Below, one piece after another: positions 15,756 to 24,216 of a DNA stretch of 64,000 nt. Below the pieces are notes generated by a model. The model saw nothing but the letters and a program-made list of their open reading frames with translations, made no database searches and was not told the DNA's origin. The stretch covers positions 1 to 64,000 of the forward strand of contig CAUGOD010000008.1 of the NCBI GenBank assembly GCA_959601025.1. The letters are read 5' to 3'. The stretch comes from an uncultured Oscillospiraceae bacterium (lineage in GTDB: Bacteria > Bacillota > Clostridia > Oscillospirales > Acutalibacteraceae). Position 1 is the first letter of the stretch, and each line of letters opens with the position of its first letter. The position numbers and the translations under genes are program-made.

Positions 15756-17243
15756 ATGACGAACGAATATGACGTACTGATTGCCGGAAGCGGAGTCGCC
15801 GGGCTGTATGCGGCGCTGAACTTTGCCCCGGACGTGCGGGTGCTGGTGCTCTCCAAGCGGGAGCTGACCCTCTGCAACAGCTTCCTCGCCCAGGGCGGCG
15901 TGGCGGCGGTGGTGGACAAAACCAACGACGACTACCGCCTGCATATCGCGGACACCCTGATCGCCGGCGGCTATAAAAACGATCTGCGCTCCCTGGAAAT
16001 CCTGGTGAACGAAGGCCCCGAGGACGTGCTCCGCCTAGTTAAAGAAATGGGCGTGGATTTCGACCGGGACGAGGCGCACCATATTTCGATGACGCTGGAG
16101 GGTGGGCATTCCCGCCGCCGCATCCTGCACCATAAGGATTCCACCGGGCGGGAAATCACCGAAAAGCTGCTCGCCGCAGCCCAGCGGAAGCCGAATGTCT
16201 CCTTTTTGGAAAACACCCAGCTCGCCTCCCTGACTCCCTCGGGCGGCGGCTTCTGGGCGGGACTGCTAGTAAACGGGGAATACCGGGCGGTTTCCTGCTC
16301 CTATTGCATCCTGTGTACCGGCGGCATCGGCCGGGTCTATCCCTACACCACCAATTCCGCCATCGCCACCGGCGACGGCATCACTCTCGCGCACGAGCTG
16401 GGGGCGCGGATCAAAAACCTGCGGTTGGTGCAGTTCCATCCCACCGCCTTCGCCGCCGCCCAGGGGCGGGAACGCTTCCTCATCTCCGAGGCCGTGCGGG
16501 GAGAGGGGGCCATGCTGCTCAACTGCCACGGCGAGCGGTTCATGAGCCGGTACGACGAGCGGGGCGAACTGGCGCCCCGGGACGTGGTTTCCCGTTGCAT
16601 CATGCAGGAGGCCAAGCAGACCGGCAGCGAGGATTTTTACCTTGACATCACCTTCCGCGGACCGGAATTCATCAAAAACCGTTTCCCCATGATTTATGAA
16701 CGCTGCCTGGAGGAAGGCGTAGACATCACCAAGGAGCGTATCCCCGTCTTCCCCTGCCAGCATTACCTGATGGGCGGCATCGACGTGAACGTGTACGGCG
16801 ACACCACGGTAGACCGGCTGTACGCCGCGGGCGAATGCTCCCACACCGGCGTGCACGGCCTGAACCGTCTGGCCAGCAACTCCCTGCTGGAGGCGCTGGT
16901 CTTCGCCCGCCGCTGCACCTACGATATCAGCCGCCGGATGCGGCACGAGGAAAGCGGCGTGGCCTGCCCCGCGCCGGCGGCCCCCGCCGGCGGGCGGCCC
17001 CTCGATCCCGGCCACCGCACCCGCATCCGCCAGATTATGCAGAAGGCATGGTTTGTCATCCCCGACTACGATGCGGTGCGGAAAGGGCTGAAGGAGGCTT
17101 CCGCCATTCTGGACGAGCTGAAAAACGGCGGTTACTCTCTGACCGGCGACTATATTGAAGCCAAAAGTCTCGCCACTGTCTGTACCATCATCCTGGACGA
17201 AGTGGTGCAGGAGGTTCTTGATAAGGCAAAACAGGAAGAATAA
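15756..17243 (+). CDS. nadB: L-aspartate oxidase
   Basis: 495 residues. NadB oxidises L-aspartate to iminoaspartate, probably with fumarate as acceptor in an anaerobe. The FAD-binding AGSGVAGLYAALN motif is at residues 9-21, the succinate dehydrogenase-like segments SFLAQGGVAAV (about 45), GGHSRRRILH (about 115) and LHAR-equivalent catalytic region follow, with HYLMGGIDVN (about 337) and GECSHTGVHGLNRLASNSLLEAL (about 358). The C-terminal helical domain is complete. AGGAAGG lies 8 bases before the ATG; in-frame sequence upstream of it overlaps the GNAT gene and is excluded. Confidence 0.95.
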   Translation: MTNEYDVLIAGSGVAGLYAALNFAPDVRVLVLSKRELTLCNSFLAQGGVAAVVDKTNDDYRLHIADTLIAGGYKNDLRSLEILVNEGPEDVLRLVKEMGVDFDRDEAHHISMTLEGGHSRRRILHHKDSTGREITEKLLAAAQRKPNVSFLENTQLASLTPSGGGFWAGLLVNGEYRAVSCSYCILCTGGIGRVYPYTTNSAIATGDGITLAHELGARIKNLRLVQFHPTAFAAAQGRERFLISEAVRGEGAMLLNCHGERFMSRYDERGELAPRDVVSRCIMQEAKQTGSEDFYLDITFRGPEFIKNRFPMIYERCLEEGVDITKERIPVFPCQHYLMGGIDVNVYGDTTVDRLYAAGECSHTGVHGLNRLASNSLLEALVFARRCTYDISRRMRHEESGVACPAPAAPAGGRPLDPGHRTRIRQIMQKAWFVIPDYDAVRKGLKEASAILDELKNGGYSLTGDYIEAKSLATVCTIILDEVVQEVLDKAKQEE

Positions 17244-17294
17244 GGCGGAAAACGCCTATACGGTTTCCTGCGTTTTGTATTTTTGGCCTATTTT

Positions 17295-17307
17295 ATACAA
17301 TTTGTAT
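17295..17307. promoter_or_regulatory. Perfect inverted repeat between nadB and nadC
   Basis: ATACAA-T-TTGTAT, a 13-bp perfect palindrome in an AT-rich 85-bp spacer, 22 bp before the nadC start. Another TTGTAT occurs at about 17275. It could be an operator for a niacin/NAD regulator or part of an internal promoter. It does not match a site I can name. Confidence 0.35.
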
Positions 17308-17328
17308 TATATCGAAGGAGGTTGTCCC

Positions 17329-18165
17329 ATGCTGCTACCGCAGTTCGCCGTGGACGACGTGATCAAAACCGCGTTGGCGGAGGATATCAACTATATCGAC
17401 ACCACCACCGACCTGATGATTCCGGAGGCTTCCCGCTCCACGGCGCGTTTTCTCGCCAAGGCGGAAGGGGTGCTTTGTGGGATCGACGTGGCGCTGCGGG
17501 TGTTTGCGCTGCTGGACGCTTCCTTTACCGCGAAAGTGTATAAACGGGACGGCGACCGGGTAAAGCCGGGCGAGCTCATTGCGGAGGTGGAGGGCTCCAC
17601 CCGCTTCCTGCTCAAGGGAGAGCGCACGGCGCTGAACCTGCTGCAGCATATGTCCGGGGTGGCGACCGCCACCGACCGCTGCGTCCGGCTGGCAGAGGGG
17701 ACCCGGGCGGCCATCACCGACACCCGTAAGACCCTGCCGGGGCTGCGCTTTCTCCAAAAATACGCGGTGACGGTGGGCGGCGGGAAAAACCACCGCTTTA
17801 ACCTCTCGGATGGCGCGATGCTGAAGGACAACCATATCGACGCGGCCGGAGGAATCACCGCGGCGGTGACCGCGCTCCGGGCGAAGTTGGGGCATATGGT
17901 GAAGCTGGAGGTAGAGACCCGCAGCCTCGACGAGGTGCGGGAGGCGCTGGAGGCCGGCGCGGACGTGATTATGCTGGACAATATGGACTGTCCCACCATG
18001 GCCGAGGCTGTGAAGCTGGTCGATGGAAGGGCGCTTCTCGAAGCGAGCGGCGGCATCACCGACGAGACCCTCCGCGCGGTGGCGGAGACCGGAGTGGACA
18101 TTATTTCCATCGGCGCGCTCACCCATTCGGTCAAAGCCATGGACATCTCGATGAAGATTCGATGA
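17329..18165 (+). CDS. nadC: Nicotinate-nucleotide pyrophosphorylase (quinolinate phosphoribosyltransferase)
   Basis: 278 residues. NadC joins quinolinate with PRPP, releasing CO2 and pyrophosphate, to give nicotinate mononucleotide. Family signatures: ALAEDINYIDTTTD near the N-terminus, ERTALNLLQHMSGVAT (about 101), ITDTRKTLPGLR (about 127), AVTVGGGKNHRFNLSDGAMLKDNHI (about 145-168), LEVETRSLDE (about 193), MLDNMD (about 215) and LEASGGI (about 236). Length is typical. It starts at the ATG at 17329 behind GAAGGAGG. It closes the prs-nadA-GNAT-nadB-nadC unit, which carries both PRPP supply and its use. Confidence 0.95.
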   Translation: MLLPQFAVDDVIKTALAEDINYIDTTTDLMIPEASRSTARFLAKAEGVLCGIDVALRVFALLDASFTAKVYKRDGDRVKPGELIAEVEGSTRFLLKGERTALNLLQHMSGVATATDRCVRLAEGTRAAITDTRKTLPGLRFLQKYAVTVGGGKNHRFNLSDGAMLKDNHIDAAGGITAAVTALRAKLGHMVKLEVETRSLDEVREALEAGADVIMLDNMDCPTMAEAVKLVDGRALLEASGGITDETLRAVAETGVDIISIGALTHSVKAMDISMKIR

Positions 18166-18188
18166 GGCGACTTTCGGGATTTTGAAAA

Positions 18189-18227
18189 GGACCGTTGCAG
18201 AATAAAAATTCTGCAACGGTCTTTTTT
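18189..18227 (+). terminator. Rho-independent terminator of the nad operon
   Basis: A perfect 13-bp stem (ACCGTTGCAGAAT with its complement) and a 4-base loop are followed by CTTTTTT, 24 bp after the nadC stop. Confidence 0.93.
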
Positions 18228-18342
18228 CACATGGTTTCCCTTTGGAAAGGATTCCTGTTTGCCTAGCATTCCAGTGGTTTACAGGTATTTGAGTAGATGG
18301 TGTTCTTTTCTTGTAAATTAAGGATATCCGGAGGGGGATATT

Positions 18343-18594
18343 GTGGATTGGGATGCGGTGTTGAATTGCGTTTTCGCCTGGGTACGCCCCTGGCTGGGAG
18401 GAATTCTGGTTTTTCTCGTCGGCCGGTATATTATTTTCTATTGCGACTCGTATGATTCCAACCGGATTGTGATCGCCGTCTTTTATCTGGCGGCCGTGGT
18501 ATGGATTGCCGCCGCCAGGATTTACCGGCTGTTAAAAAAGCCCGCCCCATCCCCCGATACGGAGGGCAAAACGGACGGCGAACATTCCCTATAA
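18343..18594 (+). CDS. Small two-span membrane protein, unknown
   Basis: 83 residues starting at a GTG with GGAGGGGG 8 bases upstream. Two hydrophobic segments (about 12-33, containing LGGILVFLVGRYIIF, and about 42-60, containing IVIAVFYLAAVVWIAAA) are joined by a short polar loop (YCDSYDSNR), and an acidic/polar tail of about 20 residues follows a basic cluster (RLLKK). By the positive-inside rule the C-terminus is cytoplasmic. No family is recognised and it is an isolated gene between terminators. Confidence 0.65.
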   Translation: MDWDAVLNCVFAWVRPWLGGILVFLVGRYIIFYCDSYDSNRIVIAVFYLAAVVWIAAARIYRLLKKPAPSPDTEGKTDGEHSL

Positions 18595-18726
18595 GGCGTG
18601 GAGATGCATTTTTACGAACGGTTGTTCACATTTTCCACGGAGTTTTCCACATTGTATAATTCTGCCGGAATTATTCAAATGGTGTTATCCATTGGTTTTC
18701 CGCCGACAGATTGCCGGATGGAAAAA

Positions 18727-18750
18727 GGGACGCGGAATATTCCGCGTCCC
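18727..18750. terminator. Bidirectional terminator before acpP
   Basis: A 12-bp uninterrupted palindrome (GGGACGCGGAAT and complement) is flanked by A5 and T4. It lies between the small membrane-protein gene and the minus-strand acpP. Confidence 0.8.
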
Positions 18751-18836
18751 TTTTATTTTCTCTCCTCCGCCGGCGGCCCGCGCCGTCCTTCCGGGAGACC
18801 GAAGCCCTTGCCGGACGCTTATGCGGGCGGCACGGC

Positions 18837-19064
18837 TCACATATGCTCCTCGATATAGGCCACCACTTCGCCTACCGTGCGGATGCGGTCGATCTCTTCA
18901 TCGGGGATTTCCACGTCAAATTCATCCTCCAGAGACATCAGCATATCCACCACGTCCAGCGAATCGGCGTTCAGGTCGTCGGCGATGTTCGTTTCCGGGG
19001 TGATCGAATCCTCCTCAACATCAAACTGATTGCTGAGAATCGCCTTTACCTTCTCGAGTACCAT
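18837..19064 (-). CDS. acpP: Acyl carrier protein
   Basis: 75 residues, acidic, four-helix acyl carrier protein. The phosphopantetheine attachment site is the serine of ADSLDVVDM (about residue 38). The length and the helix II sequence match the primary fatty-acid ACP. It is monocistronic between a terminator and a divergent gene, with no fab genes beside it, so it may be the housekeeping ACP placed away from the fab cluster or a second copy. AGGATGAGCTGA precedes the ATG, giving a weak Shine-Dalgarno. Confidence 0.93.
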   Translation of the reverse strand: MVLEKVKAILSNQFDVEEDSITPETNIADDLNADSLDVVDMLMSLEDEFDVEIPDEEIDRIRTVGEVVAYIEEHM

Positions 19065-19111
19065 TCAGCTCATCCTTCCATCCATATTGTCTATGATTTG
19101 CCGCCGTGAAA

Positions 19112-19140
19112 TGGACAGCGGCATGGCTTTGTGCTATAAT
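19112..19140 (+). promoter_or_regulatory. Sigma-A type promoter for the aroE-aroK unit
   Basis: TGGACA at 19112 and TATAAT at 19135 are separated by 17 bp. It lies in the divergent gap to acpP, about 200 bp ahead of aroE, and faces aroE. Confidence 0.7.
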
Positions 19141-19338
19141 TCTGTGCGAACCCGCCGAAGCGCCCGCGCCAGCCCCAAAACCGAAACGAAACCGGGCCGC
19201 CCCGGTATATCCAAAATATTATTAGCAAATACCGGATTTGTCAATCACCTTTTGGAAGTTTTTTCGAATTTCCCGCATTCGTCATTTTTCGGGCCGGATC
19301 CGCCGTCGGAGCCGCCCGTCTGGAAAGGAAGCGTTGCT

Positions 19339-20190
19339 ATGCCATTGTCCGCCCCATTTTATGTGATCGGCCACCCGCTCGGGCACAGTATGTCCCCCTT
19401 TATCCACACACGGCTGTTTGCCGCGCAGGGCCGGGAGGAAAGCTACACCGCCCGGGACATCCCGCCCGAGACGCTGGATACCGCCCTTCCCGCCCTGCTG
19501 AAGGAAACCGGAGGGATAAACGTCACCATCCCCTACAAGCAGGCGGTCATCCCCTTCCTGGACGGCCTGTGCGGCCGGGCGGAGCTTTACCGCTCGGTAA
19601 ACACCATCGGCGTCACCGACAAGGGGATTTTCGGCCATAACACCGACGCGGAGGGCTTCCTCGCCGCGCTGGAGGGCGGCGGCGTCCGGCTGGCCGGCCG
19701 GGTCGCCCTGCTGGGCTGCGGCGGCGTGGGCCGTACTTTTGCGTGCGAGGCCGCGCTGGCCGGCTGCACCGTCGTCAACGCGGTACGGGAATCCGACCTG
19801 CCGCAGGGGGAGGAGCTGCAGCGGTATGTGCGGCAGCTGGTCCCCGCCGCCGAAACGGCGCTGACCACCCTCGACCGGCTGGAAGGGGATTTCGACCTGC
19901 TGATCAACGCCACGCCGGTCGGGATGTATCCGCACGCCGGGGCAATGCCGGTGGAAAAGCCGGTTCTCTCCCGCGTAGCTGCGGTCTTCGACGCGGTGTA
20001 TAATCCCGGCGAGACCGCCCTGCTGGAATGCACCAGGGCCAACGGCGCGAAAACGGTGGGCGGGATGCCGATGCTGGTCTGGCAGGCCGCCATCGCCCAC
20101 CGTATCTGGTATCAGGCCGAATTTGCGCCCGACGCCATCGCGGCCCTGATTGGGGATGCGCAGCGGGAAATGGCCCGCCGCTTCGGCTGA
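19339..20190 (+). CDS. aroE: Shikimate dehydrogenase
   Basis: 283 residues. AroE reduces 3-dehydroshikimate to shikimate with NADPH. The N-terminal substrate domain has YVIGHPLGHSMSPFIHT (about 9), GGINVTIPYK (about 57, catalytic Lys) and GHNTDAEGF (about 97, catalytic Asp). The Rossmann part has ALLGCGGVGRTFACEA (about 122), and DLLINATPVGMYP (about 185) and GGMPMLVWQA (about 236) complete the family pattern. The ATG at 19339 has AAAGGAA upstream; a longer reading frame back through the promoter region is excluded. It is followed by the FakA-like domain gene and aroK, so two shikimate-pathway steps share a unit. Confidence 0.94.
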   Translation: MPLSAPFYVIGHPLGHSMSPFIHTRLFAAQGREESYTARDIPPETLDTALPALLKETGGINVTIPYKQAVIPFLDGLCGRAELYRSVNTIGVTDKGIFGHNTDAEGFLAALEGGGVRLAGRVALLGCGGVGRTFACEAALAGCTVVNAVRESDLPQGEELQRYVRQLVPAAETALTTLDRLEGDFDLLINATPVGMYPHAGAMPVEKPVLSRVAAVFDAVYNPGETALLECTRANGAKTVGGMPMLVWQAAIAHRIWYQAEFAPDAIAALIGDAQREMARRFG

Positions 20191-20248
20191 GCCTCCGTTA
20201 CGGCTCTATCATGAAAACAGGCGGTCATGTAGAAAGGAGAATGCGCCA

Positions 20249-20500
20249 ATGTCCGATTTTACGTTTGACACCCAGCTCCTGATCGAAGGGGAAAATTTGT
20301 CCGAGGACGACATCAACGAGTATTTTACCGAGCATTTCGAAGGCGACTGCCTGCTGGTGGTCGGCGACGAAGAGCTGATTAAAATCCACTTCCACACGAA
20401 CGCTCCGTGGAAGGTGCTGGAATATTGCGCCTCCCTCGGCGATATCCATGATATTGTGGTGGAGAACATGGACCGGCAGGCCCGCGGTCTGAAGGGCTGA
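20249..20500 (+). CDS. Stand-alone domain related to the middle region of FakA/DAK2 proteins
   Basis: 83 residues. The sequence FDTQLLIEGENLSEDDINEYF, then GDCLLVVGDEELIKIHFHTNAP, then VLEYCASLGDIHDIVVENM resembles the middle domain of fatty-acid kinase FakA, the subunit that binds the FakB acyl carriers. It has no DAK2 kinase domain and no C-terminal domain. AAAGGAG precedes the ATG by 8-9 bases and the gene has its own stop, so it is not a frameshift of a larger gene. It sits between aroE and aroK. A regulatory or carrier-binding role is possible; function unknown. Confidence 0.75.
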   Translation: MSDFTFDTQLLIEGENLSEDDINEYFTEHFEGDCLLVVGDEELIKIHFHTNAPWKVLEYCASLGDIHDIVVENMDRQARGLKG

Positions 20501-20555
20501 GCGGTTTGCGTCCCATTTTATGCTTATCGGAAGGATTTTAGAAGGAGGAAGCGCC

Positions 20556-21068
20556 ATGCGTTCCATTACGCTCTGCGGCTTTATGGGATGTGGAAAAAGC
20601 ACCGTCGGGAGGCGGCTGGCCGAATGGACCGGCCGGGAATTCGTGGACATGGACAGCTACATTGAACGGCAGGCGGGGCTGTCGGTCTCCGCGATTTTTG
20701 ACCGCTTCGGCGAAGCGGATTTCCGCCGGCGGGAACGGGCGGCCTGCGCCGCGCTCGGGATGCGGGCCGGGCTGGTGATCGCTACGGGAGGCGGCGCCCT
20801 GACTTTCGCGGAAAACGCAGCCGCGCTCTCCCGGTGCGGCCCGATAGTCCTGCTGGACGTACCGCTCGACGTGATCCTCCGCCGGCTGGAGGGGGACACT
20901 ACCCGGCCCCTGCTCGCCCGTCCGGACAAGGAGGCGGCGGCAAGGGAGCTGTACGACCGCCGTCTGCCCTTGTACCGGGCGGCGGCTACCCATGTTGTAG
21001 ACGCCGCCGGAAGCCCGGAAGCGGTCACCCGGGCGGTTCTGGAAGCGGTCGGGGAAACCAAGCCCTGA
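20556..21068 (+). CDS. aroK: Shikimate kinase
   Basis: 170 residues. It phosphorylates shikimate with ATP. P-loop GFMGCGKST (about 7-15), shikimate-binding DMDSYIE (about 32) with FDRFGEADFRRRE (about 50-62, catalytic Arg/Asp), GGGALT (about 79), and lid/adenine-binding RPLLA (about 117) with YDRRLPLYRAAA. The fold is complete and of typical length. AGAAGGAGG lies 7 bases ahead of the ATG at 20556. Last gene of the aroE unit, followed by a strong terminator at 21092. Confidence 0.94.
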   Translation: MRSITLCGFMGCGKSTVGRRLAEWTGREFVDMDSYIERQAGLSVSAIFDRFGEADFRRRERAACAALGMRAGLVIATGGGALTFAENAAALSRCGPIVLLDVPLDVILRRLEGDTTRPLLARPDKEAAARELYDRRLPLYRAAATHVVDAAGSPEAVTRAVLEAVGETKP

Positions 21069-21091
21069 CTGGCGGCCTATACGGATGTGAC

Positions 21092-21123
21092 AAAAGCCAG
21101 CGTCTGAAAGACGCTGGCTTTTA
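21092..21123. terminator. Terminator after aroK
   Basis: AAAAGCCAGCGTCT pairs with its complement around a 4-base loop, followed by TTATT. It also lies downstream of the convergent MATE gene and may serve both. Confidence 0.88.
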
Positions 21124-21181
21124 TTCCGTTCAAGCCACAGCGGTATGTCCGCTTGCCGCCTTTAAAAGGGGCTACATATCC

Positions 21182-22543
21182 CTATTCCGCCGCCGGCTCC
21201 GGCGGACGGCCGTACCGCTTCTGGTAGCGGGGGATAAGGATGAGGAACACGATAATCAACGGAACAGACGCGCCGATCCAGGCGGAGGGGCCCGCCACGC
21301 AGATGCCGGTAAAGCCGATCAGCGGGGGCAGGACGAAGGCAATCACTGTACGGAGCACCAGCTCGATCCCGCCGCCCACCAGCGTAACCATGGACGAACC
21401 CATCCCCTGCAGGGCATTCCGGAAAACGAAGAGCAGCCCCAGCATAAAGTAGAATACCGAGGTAATATGCATATACTGCCGGGCGTAATCCATCACCACC
21501 GGCTCGCCCGCGCCGACAAAAAGGGTGACAAACCAGTCTCCGCACAGAAAGACGATCCCGGTCACGAGGACGCTGACGATCGTGGAAAGAACCGAGCACT
21601 TCCACACGCCCTCCTTCACCCGGTCGATCCGGCCGGCGCCCAGGTTCTGTCCCGCGTAAGTCGCCATGGTGACGCCGAAGGTGTTCATCGGCTGGGTACA
21701 GATCTGCTCCACCTTGGAGGCGGCGGTATAGCCCGCCGCCGCCTCCGAGCCAAAGGCGTTGATCGCCCCCTGGATCGCCATTACCCCGATGGCAGTGATG
21801 GAAAACTGGAACGCCATGGGCAAACCAATTTTCAGGTGGAGGCCGATCAGGGACCAATCCGTCCGCCAGTCGCCCTTTTGGAAACGGAGGATGGGAAATC
21901 GTTTAATCACGTAAAAAAGACAGAGAAGGCCCGATACCACCTGCGAAATGATGGTGGCTACCGCCGCGCCGACCACGCCCATGCCAAAGCCAAGGATAAA
22001 CAGCAGGTCCAGCCCGACGTTCAAAACCGAGGACAGGATCAAAAAATACAGCGGGGTGCGGCTGTCTCCCAGCGCCCGCAGGATGCCTGCGAGCAGGTTG
22101 TAGAAGATCGGCGCCGCCATCCCGGCAAAGATGGTGAAAATATAATGATACGCGTCGGCAAACATATCGTCCGGCGTGTTCATCAGCACCAGCAGAGGGC
22201 GGGCGGCCAGAGTGCTGACCAGCGTCATCAACACCGTCAGGGCAATGCAGAGGTAAACCGCCATCGCCACGGCGCGGCGCAGTCCTTTCTCATCGTTCGC
22301 GCCGAAGCGCTGGGAGATCACCACCGAAAAGCCGCTGGTCACCCCCATCGCAAAGCCCATAATCAGGAACGAGATCGCCCCGGTAGAGCCAACCCCTGCG
22401 AGCGCCTGTGTGCTGACGAACCGGCCCACAATCATGGTATCCACCATATTGTACAGCTGCTGAAAAACATTCCCGACCAACAGGGGCAGGGAAAAGGTCA
22501 GGATCAGCCGCACCGGGCTTCCCTGCGTCATATCCTTTGTCAA
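21182..22543 (-). CDS. MATE family efflux transporter
   Basis: 453 residues and twelve predicted membrane segments in two homologous halves of six. MATE proteins export cationic drugs or metabolites using Na+ or H+. The N-terminus has the DinF/NorM-like LTFSLPLLVGNVFQQLYNMVDTMIVGRFV; the second half begins near FGVTMATYAGQNLGAG (about 250), matching VSQRFGANDEKG (about 75) in the first half. The substrate is unknown. The start is a TTG at 22543 behind GAGGTGGA, with an alternative ATG four codons on. It is preceded by the terminator of the sodium:solute symporter gene, so it is transcribed separately. Confidence 0.9.
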   Translation of the reverse strand: MTKDMTQGSPVRLILTFSLPLLVGNVFQQLYNMVDTMIVGRFVSTQALAGVGSTGAISFLIMGFAMGVTSGFSVVISQRFGANDEKGLRRAVAMAVYLCIALTVLMTLVSTLAARPLLVLMNTPDDMFADAYHYIFTIFAGMAAPIFYNLLAGILRALGDSRTPLYFLILSSVLNVGLDLLFILGFGMGVVGAAVATIISQVVSGLLCLFYVIKRFPILRFQKGDWRTDWSLIGLHLKIGLPMAFQFSITAIGVMAIQGAINAFGSEAAAGYTAASKVEQICTQPMNTFGVTMATYAGQNLGAGRIDRVKEGVWKCSVLSTIVSVLVTGIVFLCGDWFVTLFVGAGEPVVMDYARQYMHITSVFYFMLGLLFVFRNALQGMGSSMVTLVGGGIELVLRTVIAFVLPPLIGFTGICVAGPSAWIGASVPLIIVFLILIPRYQKRYGRPPEPAAE

Positions 22544-22589
22544 TCCACCTCATCCTTCCCGCGCCGCCGCGCCTGTTACCACAGACGAT

Positions 22590-22621
22590 AAAAATACCTT
22601 CCCGCAAAAACGGGAAGGTAT
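22590..22621 (-). terminator. Terminator of the sodium:solute symporter gene
   Basis: An 11-bp stem (ATACCTTCCCG and its complement around a 6-base loop) is followed on the minus strand by TTTTATCG, about 140 bp after the symporter stop. Confidence 0.8.
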
Positions 22622-22764
22622 GCGTTTCTTCTGTAACGGATCCGGACGGCTCCGGTCCCTGGAAAAGGCGCACGGTTGTGCGAGCGCAATACCATTGTAC
22701 ACTATACGGTGGATTTTGTCGAAAGTCAAGACTCTGGACAGCGGCTTTTCGGTTTTGACGGCCG

Positions 22765-24216
22765 TTAGCGGGAGACGGCGGAAGCGCGGCGGTTCTCCGA
22801 CGGTGGAAGCGCGGTTCTGCTCTCCGGGCAGACGAGCAGCTTCTGGGCGCGGTATTTCTGGAACTGCCGGGTGCGGATGGTGAACACCAGGAGATTGCAG
22901 GCCATTCCCACCACCGCGCCGTCGATCCCCCAGGGCCGATGGAGCAGCAGGTTCCAGCCAAGCGAACTGGCCAGACCGGCGAGGAGGGCTCCCCGGAAGG
23001 CCCGTCCGTTGGACTTCACCCCCAGCAGCGCCGCCGCGAGAGGAACGAGAATCAGCGGGCACCAGAAGGAATAGGCAAGCACCAGAATGTTGAAAATATC
23101 CGGCAGCACAAACGCGACCGCCACCGCCGCCAGCCCGGTGGCGAGGTTCACCGCCCGCAGCCACCAGAGCTGGGCTTTGTCGCTCATCCCCGGTCGGAGG
23201 ATAAGCACCGTGTCGCACACCAGTCCGACCGACGCGCCGTTCAGGAACCCATCCGCTGCCGACAGGATGATCGATACCATGGACGCCATCACGATCCCCC
23301 GGACGCCGACCGGCAGCACGGCCTGCACCAGCGCGGGCATGGCCGTCCCAGCGTCGTTCGTCACCCGCAGGGCGTAGGCGGTCATCCCGATCATGCCGGT
23401 AATCATGAAAAAGGGGATGGAAAACAGCCCGCTGAGCACCGTCGCCCGGGCGGTGCCCTTCGGGTTCTTCCCGATAAGCAGCCGCTGGGTATAGGGCGGG
23501 GCGAGCGCTTCCCCAAACATCATGGTCAAAAACAGCGAAAGAAAGCCGGGCAGAGTGGTCCCGTTCAGGGGGTCGAGGTATTCCGGGGGTACCGCCTCCA
23601 GCACCGCGCCCACCCCGCCCGCGCGGGAGAGGGCCATCACCAGCAGCAGCGGCATTCCCACCGCCAGCATAACAAACTGCACCATATCCGCGATGATGAT
23701 GGACTGAAGACCGCCGGTGGTGGAATAGAGCAGCACGATGCCGCAGCCGATCAGGATGCCCAGCTTGGGCGGGATGCCAAGGATGACGTTGAATACCATC
23801 CCCATCGCGCCCATCTGCGCGCCCACGACTCCGGCGCAGCAGAGGAAGGAGAACCCGCCGGTCAGCACCCGCGCAGCCCGGCCGTAGCTCTGACCGATCA
23901 GCCCACCGACCGTGCTGATCCCCTCGAACCGGCGAACCCCCGGCACGAGGAATTTCCCGATCAGGATGGTGGACAGGCTGAACCCGAACAGGGCGACCGT
24001 CATCCCGACCCCGCCCGAAAACGCGTGGGCGGCGTTGCCGGAGGAATACCCTCCGCCGATATAGGAAGCAGAGAGGGATGCGAACAGCACAAGCGTGCCG
24101 TACCGTCCGCCGGAAGCGGTGAAATCCCCGGCCTTTTTCACCTCCTTGCCGCCCCGCAGCCCGATCCAGATCAATATCCCGAGGTACAGCACCACCATAC
24201 CGGTGTCGATCCACAT
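22765..24216 (-). CDS. Sodium:solute symporter family transporter
   Basis: 483 residues and thirteen or so predicted membrane segments, of the SSS family (LeuT fold). Visible marks are LFASLSASYIGGGYSSGNAAHAF (about 45-67, part of the Na+ site in TM1), YSTTGGLQSIIIADMVQF (about 163, the STTGG...D motif in TM5) and IILSAADGFLNGASVGLVCD (about 315, a Na2-site-like stretch). The solute cannot be told from sequence. The C-terminus carries a basic tail. The ATG at 24216 has GGAGGG upstream. It stands alone, next to the low-GC patch starting at 24217. Confidence 0.88.
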   Translation of the reverse strand: MWIDTGMVVLYLGILIWIGLRGGKEVKKAGDFTASGGRYGTLVLFASLSASYIGGGYSSGNAAHAFSGGVGMTVALFGFSLSTILIGKFLVPGVRRFEGISTVGGLIGQSYGRAARVLTGGFSFLCCAGVVGAQMGAMGMVFNVILGIPPKLGILIGCGIVLLYSTTGGLQSIIIADMVQFVMLAVGMPLLLVMALSRAGGVGAVLEAVPPEYLDPLNGTTLPGFLSLFLTMMFGEALAPPYTQRLLIGKNPKGTARATVLSGLFSIPFFMITGMIGMTAYALRVTNDAGTAMPALVQAVLPVGVRGIVMASMVSIILSAADGFLNGASVGLVCDTVLILRPGMSDKAQLWWLRAVNLATGLAAVAVAFVLPDIFNILVLAYSFWCPLILVPLAAALLGVKSNGRAFRGALLAGLASSLGWNLLLHRPWGIDGAVVGMACNLLVFTIRTRQFQKYRAQKLLVCPESRTALPPSENRRASAVSR

